Below, one piece after another: positions 1 to 4,792 of a stretch of DNA of 9,990 nt (within the stretch, counting starts at the first letter, position 1; the number at the start of each line of letters is the position of its first letter). The notes under the pieces were generated by a model. The model ran no database searches. It was not told the DNA's origin and saw only the letters and a program-made list of their open reading frames with translations. The DNA is from Eggerthellaceae bacterium UBA5906 (GTDB taxonomy: Bacteria; Actinomycetota; Coriobacteriia; Coriobacteriales; Eggerthellaceae): positions 3,098 through 13,087 of the forward strand of contig DJEE01000034.1 in NCBI GenBank assembly GCA_002431805.1, in the 5' to 3' direction. Both the position numbers and the translations under genes were made by a program.

Positions 1-39
1 GTTGACTCACTAACTTTCGACTTCCAGGACCCTCGTTTC

Positions 40-76
40 AAACTGGGACAGCACATCCGGTGCGATGCCCCAGTTT
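40..76. terminator. Imperfect hairpin, possible terminator of the upstream gene
   Basis: AAACTGGG (40-47) is the exact reverse complement of CCCAGTTT (69-76). Inside it, CA pairs with TG and GCAC (51-54) pairs with GTGC (60-63) around a five-base loop, leaving one mismatch and a two-base bulge. The outer A/T bases give weak U-tracts on both strands, so the hairpin could terminate in either direction. The following sequence is only moderately T-rich, so the terminator role is inferred. Confidence 0.45.
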
Positions 77-142
77 GCTGTTTGCTGCGACCTTTTCGTC
101 GCTTTGCCTCTTCGCACGGCGTCAATACCCGAAAGTGGGTGA

Positions 143-171
143 TTCTTTCACCTGGTGTTTTCCCGTATGAT
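143..171 (+). promoter_or_regulatory. Candidate promoter of LuxR regulator 1
   Basis: TATGAT at 166-171 is a good -10 hexamer. Seventeen bases upstream is TTCTTT (143-148), a poor -35. A start near 178 would leave a leader of about 15 nt carrying the GAAGGGGG ribosome-binding site at 181-188. The blocks TTCTTTCACCTG (143-154) and GTTTTCCC (157-164) recur in the control region of the cytochrome operon, which supports a regulatory role. The promoter is predicted from sequence only. Confidence 0.4.
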
Positions 172-192
172 GGGACGTGCGAAGGGGGTCTC

Positions 193-1827
193 ATGATTGC
201 TGAAATGAAAGCGAACGCTCGGTGCCTGGGGTGGGGGTTCCTGCTTGCATGGGTGTTCTGCGTGTTTTACTCGGGCTCGATGGATGGGCTTTCCGTGGCA
301 ATTGGCTTGTATGCGCAGGATGTGGCGCAGCAGCTGGCGGTGAGCGTGCTGCCCGTGGGCTCGGCTGTGGCGGCGCTTGCCGTTGCGGCTGCGGTCGAGC
401 GACGATGGGGGCCGCCGACGAACAGCCGTGCAGTGGTCGTCGGCGCACCGATAGCCGTTGCTGTGGCTACGCCTGTGCTGCTGCTTCCCGTGTATGTGCC
501 CGTGGTGTCGGCGGCGTTGTTTGTGCTGGCAGCGGTTGTGACGGGCGTGGGCAGCGGGCTTATGTGGGTGATGTGGGGCCAACTGTACGCGCGCATGCCG
601 CAGGACGTTACCGAGCTGTGCGCTCCGGTGTCGGCGCTGTGCGCGGCGGTGCTGTCGTTTGCCGCGATGGCGCTGCCTTCGGGTGCGGCGATGTTCCTGG
701 TTGCGGCGTATCCGCTGGCCAGCGGCATGCTGTTTTGGAGCTTATGGCCAAGGGCGAGCGAGGCTGCGCCATCGGACCATGCGTCGTCGCCTGCGAAACC
801 GCGCCCGTTGCGCGAAGCGTTCGCTTCTATGGGCCGCGGCGGGTTCGGCATTCTGGCTGCGTGCTTTTTCGTGAGCATCGAGGGGTCGTTTTGGAACGCG
901 AGCGCCGCGAACGCCGTTCAAGCCGCTGGTGTTTTCGTGGTAAGCGCGCTGTTCATGTTGATAGTGAGCCTGACGGCAACGGCGGGCCCGCGTCGCGTAT
1001 CGCTTGCGTTTGCGTATCGATGGATGTGCCCGCTGATGGTTGCGGGGTTTTCCGCCATGATCGTGCTTGATTCGCAGGCTGGTTTGCTGGTGGCCGCCGG
1101 CGTGGGCATCGCCTCGCGTTTCGCGTTTTGCGTGATCACCCAGATGTACTTCGCGTCGTACGCCGCCCGAGGTGCGGCAACGCCCGTGCAGTCCTACGCC
1201 GTAGGCTGGCTATTCGTGCATGTGGGCGATTTGCTGGGCGTGCTCGCGTCGGTGCCGTTGCAGCATGCGGTCGACGTTGGCGCTGTGGAGCTGACGTCTG
1301 TGGCCGCGGTGCTTATCGTGCTGCTGGTGGGGGCGGTCATGCTGGCGCTCAACGACGGCAGCATGTTTCTGGCGTGGGAAACGCCAGTTCAGGCGCCTGC
1401 GCAGGTTGTAATACCAGCGAGCTGCGAAGCTGTCGCCGGCGATGTGGCAAGTGAAGCGGTCGAGTCTGGCGAATGCGAAAAGGAGCGTTCGGATGATTTG
1501 CTTGCGTCTGCCAAGGCGAACGAATCGGTTGCGTTACGCTCTGGGGGCGCGGACGCCCCTGCGGCTGCTTCCCAGGCGGAAGCAACTCAGCCGCCGACCG
1601 ACTTCATCGGGCAACGTGTTGCCCTGCTAGCTGCCGAGCATAAGTTGACGCCGCGTGAGACGGAGGTGTTCGGGCTGCTCGCGCACGGTCGCTCGATCCC
1701 ATATGTTCGCGATGCGCTGTTCATCAGCCGCGATACCGCTGCCACGCATGCGAAGCACATTTACGCGAAGCTCGATGTGCATTCGCGTCAAGAACTCATC
1801 GACTTGGTCATGAGCAGCGAGCTGTAG
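193..1827 (+). CDS. LuxR-family regulator with N-terminal multi-pass membrane domain (regulator 1)
   Basis: This 544-aa protein is a membrane-bound transcription regulator. Residues about 10-395 form a chain of hydrophobic segments, roughly 10-12 helices with a polar loop near 187-212, resembling a transporter-like sensor domain. A polar, Ala/Glu-rich linker (about 396-470) leads to a C-terminal LuxR/GerE helix-turn-helix at 484-544, with LTPRETEVFGLLAHGR, then HAKHIYAKLDVHSRQELIDL. The ATG at 193 is chosen because GAAGGGGG lies just upstream; the frame extends to a TTG at 82 without support. This architecture is common in Eggerthellaceae next to respiratory reductase genes, where such proteins are thought to sense substrates, but the ligand cannot be read from sequence. 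It converges on the flavoprotein gene, and its leader shares motifs with the cytochrome promoter region, so that operon is a plausible target. Codon choice is looser than in the molybdoenzyme gene. The family call is firm; the target and ligand are inference. Confidence 0.9.
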   Translation: MIAEMKANARCLGWGFLLAWVFCVFYSGSMDGLSVAIGLYAQDVAQQLAVSVLPVGSAVAALAVAAAVERRWGPPTNSRAVVVGAPIAVAVATPVLLLPVYVPVVSAALFVLAAVVTGVGSGLMWVMWGQLYARMPQDVTELCAPVSALCAAVLSFAAMALPSGAAMFLVAAYPLASGMLFWSLWPRASEAAPSDHASSPAKPRPLREAFASMGRGGFGILAACFFVSIEGSFWNASAANAVQAAGVFVVSALFMLIVSLTATAGPRRVSLAFAYRWMCPLMVAGFSAMIVLDSQAGLLVAAGVGIASRFAFCVITQMYFASYAARGAATPVQSYAVGWLFVHVGDLLGVLASVPLQHAVDVGAVELTSVAAVLIVLLVGAVMLALNDGSMFLAWETPVQAPAQVVIPASCEAVAGDVASEAVESGECEKERSDDLLASAKANESVALRSGGADAPAAASQAEATQPPTDFIGQRVALLAAEHKLTPRETEVFGLLAHGRSIPYVRDALFISRDTAATHAKHIYAKLDVHSRQELIDLVMSSEL

Positions 1828-1856
1828 CAGGACAGCGTGCCCGATGCGCTGTCCTG
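1828..1856 (+). terminator. Intrinsic terminator of LuxR regulator 1
   Basis: CAGGACAGCG (1828-1837) and CGCTGTCCTG (1847-1856) form a perfect 10-bp stem around a nine-base loop, starting immediately after the TAG stop. The sequence that follows (GTGCGTTGCTTTCCCGTTTCTG) is T-rich but has no unbroken U-tract, so termination may be incomplete or factor-assisted. Confidence 0.7.
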
Positions 1857-1939
1857 GTGCGTTGCTTTCCCGTTTCTGTGTTCGGCAGCCTATGTGTATG
1901 TGCCGGCAATTCCGGCGATGCGCCCTCGAGGGTTGTTTC

Positions 1940-1963
1940 GGACCCGCATTTCGGAATCGAGGG
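1940..1963 (+). repeat. Isolated half-copy of the intergenic repeat
   Basis: GGACCCGCATTT at 1940-1951 is identical to the right arm of the hairpin at 2063-2074. It is followed directly by CGGAATCGAGGG (1952-1963), whose last ten bases (GAATCGAGGG) are the reverse complement of CCCTCGATTC at 2110-2119. The segment therefore combines pieces of both neighbouring inverted repeats and looks like a degenerate or partial copy. Confidence 0.5.
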
Positions 1964-2037
1964 GAAGGTTTGCTACGCTCGCGAACCGTCAAATGGTCCA
2001 ATCGCGGAAAACCGGCAAAGATAATGGACGCATGGCC

Positions 2038-2074
2038 AAAAAATGCGGGTCCGAGGTGCTTTGGACCCGCATTT
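2038..2074 (-). terminator. Intrinsic terminator of the cytochrome-flavoprotein operon
   Basis: AAATGCGGGTCC (2041-2052) and GGACCCGCATTT (2063-2074) form a perfect 12-bp stem with a ten-base loop. On the minus strand the GC-rich arm is followed by six Ts (the complement of A at 2038-2043), the form of a Rho-independent terminator. It lies about 135 nt beyond the flavoprotein stop codon. On the plus strand the stem is followed by CACGCC, so the signal is directional. The same sequence is also part of the repeat cluster. Confidence 0.65.
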
Positions 2075-2109
2075 CACGCCATTTTTGCACCGCGTTGGGC
2101 GAACGATGA

Positions 2110-2146
2110 CCCTCGATTCGGAAAAGTTGGCAACTTTTCCGAATCG
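2110..2146. repeat. 33-bp near-perfect palindrome with 16-bp arms
   Basis: CGATTCGGAAAAGTTG (2114-2129) and CAACTTTTCCGAATCG (2131-2146) are exact reverse complements separated by a single G. The preceding CCCTCGATTC (2110-2119) matches, inverted, the end of the half-repeat at 1954-1963. There is no U-tract on either side, so it is not a standard terminator. It could be a REP-like intergenic element, a protein-binding site or an RNA-processing hairpin. Confidence 0.6.
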
Positions 2147-2207
2147 CCGCCGCGCGGTCTCTCTTAAGCCTCGTACGCCCAAACCTCGTTGTTATCGCAG
2201 GCTCCTG

Positions 2208-3920
2208 TTACTTCACGCCGCAAGCGTGTTTGGCAGCGATGCGGGCGAACGTGGCCGTGCGGCCGGCGTTGATGCCCGTGAAGTTACTGGGGTAGTGGTG
2301 CGGGTAGAATCCGCCCTGGTCGTTGCCGCATACGTACAGGCCGGCGATGACGCTGCCGTCCTCGCGCAGCGGCTGGCTGTTCGTGTCGGTGATGACGCCG
2401 TGGATGGTCACCAGCATGGTGCCGGCGATGCGCGCCGCGTAAAACGGCGGCTGAGTCACCGAGCTCATGCGGTAGGCCGGTTTGCCGAAATCGGTGTCTT
2501 CGCCCTGCTCATATAGCTTGTTGTAGCGGTCGACCGTGGCAAGGAACGTCTTCTTCGTCTCGCCGGAAAAGCCCATGATGCCGGCCAGCTCGTCAAGCGT
2601 GTCGGCCTTCTTCAGCACGCCGGACTCAAGCGCGGGACCGATCCAGAAGTTGTCAAGGTTCTCTTTGCCGCACGCCTCCAGGCTGTACACGTCGGCGTTG
2701 AACGCGGTGCCCGACGGTGCCGGCACGATGCGCGAGCAACCGCACGTGTCGAAACGCTTGGCGTCCTCGTAGTACTTGGCGTCGAACACCTCCCAGCTAA
2801 AGTGGCCGGGCTGGTTGCAGCCCATGGCGTAGCTTAGGGGGTAGCACTGGTCCTCGTTCATGAAGCGCTCGCCGCGCGTGTTCACGTGCAGGTAGGGCTG
2901 GCTGCCCATGATGAACAGGTTGCCGTTGTACGGCTTGCCGAACGTGGTGTCGTCGGTCATGCCGCCGCGGTTCCAGATCATCGAGCCGCCGCCGGCCTCA
3001 AGCTGCGCGCCGGCCCACAAGGCCATCTTGATGCCCTGGCCCTTCTCGCCTGTGGCGCTGCCTGTGACGCACCAGTCGGTCACGCCGGGCTGCAAATCGG
3101 CCAGCATCTCGTCGTTGGCACCGTAGCCGCCCGTGCACACGATGACGCCCTTTGAGGCGTTGACCTGGATGTATGTCCCGTCGGGGTTCGTGGCGATCAC
3201 ACCGGTGACGTGCCCGTCGCCGTCTTGCACCAACTGCTCGGCGGGCGTGAGGAACTTGATTTCGCCGCCAAGGCCCTCGAACACTTGCTGCAGCATGGCT
3301 ACGTGCTGGTAGGCCGTGTAGTTCGGGCCGTCGGGGTTGTACTCGCCCAGGCAGGGGTTGTAGCACATGGCGGGGTAGTAGGCGTGCTCGTCGTCGGGCT
3401 TGTGCCATTCGAACGGGAACACCATCCCCAGCGGCTCGAGCGTTTGCGCCATCCATTCGATCATCTCGCCGGATTTCTCGGCCCACGTGCGGTACAGCGG
3501 CGGGTTGATGTCGCCGGACTCGATCTGGCTTGCGTAGTTGATAAGCTTCGCAACGTCTTCGGTGTGCTCGCCGGCCATCTTCGAGTTCAGCGCGCCAATG
3601 GCCTCGCGGGCGCACGCCACGTTGTTGCACGACTCCAGCACAATGACCTTCGCCCCCGCCTGAGCTGCGGTAACAGCTGCAACCATACCGCCGTTGCCAG
3701 CACCCACCACCACCACGTCGGCGTCGAACGTCTCGGCGATCTTCGCGGGCATTGCCGGCTTTTCGCGCCAGCTCGGTTGCGCGTCGGCTTTCTGCTTGTC
3801 CAGCTCCTCTTTGGTGGCGACGCTAGGTGCGCACCCGGCCATAGCGCCGGCGGCCACCAGGGCGCCTGCTGCGCCGAAGCCCGTCAAAAAGCTGCGGCGG
3901 CTAAGCGTGTTGTTGCTCAT
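2208..3920 (-). CDS. Tat-exported FAD-dependent reductase (fumarate reductase/Cgr2-like flavoprotein)
   Basis: This 570-aa flavoprotein of the FAD_binding_2 (fumarate reductase/ketosteroid dehydrogenase) family probably reduces an organic acceptor outside the membrane. It begins with a twin-arginine signal (SRRSFL, 7-12) and hydrophobic stretch ending in AMAGC, so Cys30 may be lipidated. The FAD-binding Rossmann motif VVVGAGNGG is at 70-78, and RGERFMNE (349-356) and the C-terminal GLYVCGNDQGG (527-537) are family landmarks. It has no haem motifs, so electrons must come from a partner; the five-haem cytochrome 18 nt upstream is the obvious donor. The start ATG has AAGGAGGACC just upstream. 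The usual fumarate reductase HHTMGG and NRLGGN motifs are replaced by LVTIHG (503-508) and HYPSNFTG (542-549), and the Arg after RFxNE is replaced by Tyr360. Fumarate is therefore an unlikely substrate, and the HYPSNFTG stretch is more reminiscent of ketosteroid dehydrogenases. The fold and export are firm; the substrate is unknown. Confidence 0.92.
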   Translation of the reverse strand: MSNNTLSRRSFLTGFGAAGALVAAGAMAGCAPSVATKEELDKQKADAQPSWREKPAMPAKIAETFDADVVVVGAGNGGMVAAVTAAQAGAKVIVLESCNNVACAREAIGALNSKMAGEHTEDVAKLINYASQIESGDINPPLYRTWAEKSGEMIEWMAQTLEPLGMVFPFEWHKPDDEHAYYPAMCYNPCLGEYNPDGPNYTAYQHVAMLQQVFEGLGGEIKFLTPAEQLVQDGDGHVTGVIATNPDGTYIQVNASKGVIVCTGGYGANDEMLADLQPGVTDWCVTGSATGEKGQGIKMALWAGAQLEAGGGSMIWNRGGMTDDTTFGKPYNGNLFIMGSQPYLHVNTRGERFMNEDQCYPLSYAMGCNQPGHFSWEVFDAKYYEDAKRFDTCGCSRIVPAPSGTAFNADVYSLEACGKENLDNFWIGPALESGVLKKADTLDELAGIMGFSGETKKTFLATVDRYNKLYEQGEDTDFGKPAYRMSSVTQPPFYAARIAGTMLVTIHGVITDTNSQPLREDGSVIAGLYVCGNDQGGFYPHHYPSNFTGINAGRTATFARIAAKHACGVK

Positions 3921-3938
3921 TCGTGGTCCTCCTTCGCG

Positions 3939-4673
3939 TTATGCCTGGTTGGGAAGCAGTTTTGCTTCTTGAGCGGAAATCCAGCCGTCGGGCAGTTCCA
4001 TGTCGGCGTGGCACTCGGTGCAAATGAGCACGCTGGCGCGGTGCGCCTTATGGCAGTCGGTGCAGGCTTGCTGGCCGTGCTGCCAGGAATGCGGGTTGCG
4101 GATGGTGACGGCAGGGTCGTCGGACTCGACCTGCGTGAGCTGCGTCAGGTCGCTGCGCGTAAGGTTGTGGCAGTTCTTATTCAGGCAGAACTCATCGCCG
4201 GAAACGCCGCGCGCTTCGGTAAGCTGCGAGCTGCCGCGCTCGGACAGCGTGCCTGCGGGGTTGGCGTCGGTGGCAACCAACGTGTAGTTGCCGCTAATCC
4301 ATTCCAGGCCTTCGGTGATCTGCTCGCTCATGACAGGCTGGTGGCAGCTTAGGCACGTGGCGTTGCTGCTGTTGGTGCGGTGCACGGCCGACAACATGCC
4401 GGACGCGTCGGCGACTTCGTTGCCCCACTTGTCGGTTGCGGCTTGGCCGGGCTGAGCCTCGTACGTTTCCAGATAGCCGTCCATGGGGGTGTGGCAGATG
4501 GCGTTGCAGAAGCTGGGCTGCTCGTGCCAGACGAACGCCCCGATGCCGGCCACCACCACAACGGCTGCGATGACGCCGCCGATGATGGCGCCGCGATGCG
4601 CGCGCTTCGGCGCCGGCTTGTGATTGACTGCGTCTGCGCTACCCTGCGCGGGCGCGGTTTCGTTTTCGCTCAC
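3939..4673 (-). CDS. Membrane-anchored five-haem cytochrome c (NapC/NrfH/Cgr1-like)
   Basis: This 244-aa protein is a probable electron-transfer subunit carrying electrons from membrane quinol to the flavoprotein encoded next. A short polar N-terminus leads to one membrane helix (about 29-49), then an exported domain with five haem-binding motifs. They are CNAICH (56-61, CX3CH), CLSCH (107-111), CLNKNCH (163-169, CX4CH), CTDCH (204-208) and CTECH (218-222). The first is followed by TPM, as in the Met-associated first haem of NrfH-type proteins. The GTG at 4673 is chosen because GGAGAGGAG lies just upstream; an in-frame ATG at 4739 lacks such a signal and would add a charged, non-functional-looking extension. 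The gene ends 18 nt before the flavoprotein start, indicating one operon. A cytochrome followed by a Tat flavin reductase matches the cgr1-cgr2 arrangement of Eggerthella, but this need not be that locus. The two motifs with extra spacing are unusual and are counted as haem sites by inference. Confidence 0.9.
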   Translation of the reverse strand: MSENETAPAQGSADAVNHKPAPKRAHRGAIIGGVIAAVVVVAGIGAFVWHEQPSFCNAICHTPMDGYLETYEAQPGQAATDKWGNEVADASGMLSAVHRTNSSNATCLSCHQPVMSEQITEGLEWISGNYTLVATDANPAGTLSERGSSQLTEARGVSGDEFCLNKNCHNLTRSDLTQLTQVESDDPAVTIRNPHSWQHGQQACTDCHKAHRASVLICTECHADMELPDGWISAQEAKLLPNQA

Positions 4674-4692
4674 GTTTTCTCCTCTCCTTGTT
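4674..4692 (-). promoter_or_regulatory. Ribosome-binding site supporting the GTG start of the cytochrome
   Basis: Read on the minus strand, GGAGAGGAG lies a few bases before GTG at 4673-4671. It is the only strong Shine-Dalgarno sequence near this N-terminus, and it decides the start against the upstream ATG at 4739. Confidence 0.75.
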
Positions 4693-4718
4693 CCTTTTCG
4701 CGTGCGTGAACAAGGTGC

Positions 4719-4789
4719 AGCATAGGGAAAACGTCGCAAAAGCGAATCGCATAGACTAGGGTATATTCACGTTTCCGCAGGTGAAAGAA
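4719..4789 (-). promoter_or_regulatory. Candidate control region of the cytochrome-flavoprotein operon
   Basis: Read on the minus strand, TTCTTTCACCTG (4789-4778) occurs just past the stop of regulator 2, and GTTTTCCCTATGCT (4732-4719) occurs nearer the cytochrome gene. TATGCT (4724-4719) is a plausible -10, giving a leader of about 40 nt before the GTG start; no good -35 is visible. Both blocks recur in the same order before regulator 1. The 119-nt gap after regulator 2 contains no terminator, so readthrough from that gene is also possible. Confidence 0.4.
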
Positions 4790-4792
4790 GGG

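Larger units (their letters stand above)
1..192. other. Leader region upstream of LuxR regulator 1
   Basis: No gene is supported here. The open frame of regulator 1 extends back to a TTG at 82, but that extension has no Shine-Dalgarno sequence and encodes no recognisable domain, so I treat it as untranslated. The stretch holds a long imperfect hairpin (40-76) and a candidate promoter (143-171). Stop codons near the left edge (TGA at 4-6, TAA at 11-13) would fit the end of an upstream gene, but nothing identifies one. Confidence 0.5.
1857..2207. other. Gene-free convergent intergenic region with inverted repeats
   Basis: About 350 bp separates the ends of regulator 1 and the flavoprotein gene. 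Short open frames cross it on both strands, but none has a ribosome-binding site or a recognisable domain, and their peptides are dictated by the repeats. The stretch contains the 10-bp palindrome CCCTCGAGGG (1923-1932), a half-repeat at 1940-1963, a 12-bp-arm hairpin (2041-2074) and a 16-bp-arm palindrome (2114-2146). Between 1964 and 2037 I see no clear structure. Confidence 0.6.

Noticed and set aside
2..30. TTGACT at 2-7 as a -35 element
   Set aside because: No acceptable -10 lies at the required distance; the hexamer at 25-30 is CAGGAC.
1837..2182. Several short open frames on both strands in the convergent intergenic region
   Set aside because: None has a Shine-Dalgarno sequence or recognisable domain, and similar peptides (FGKVGNFSE on one strand, FGKVANFSES on the other) appear on both strands only because the DNA is palindromic.
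3210..4352. A 380-codon plus-strand open frame across the flavoprotein and cytochrome genes
   Set aside because: It spans the junction of two convincing minus-strand genes and shows the Val/Ala/Gly/His composition of an antisense shadow.
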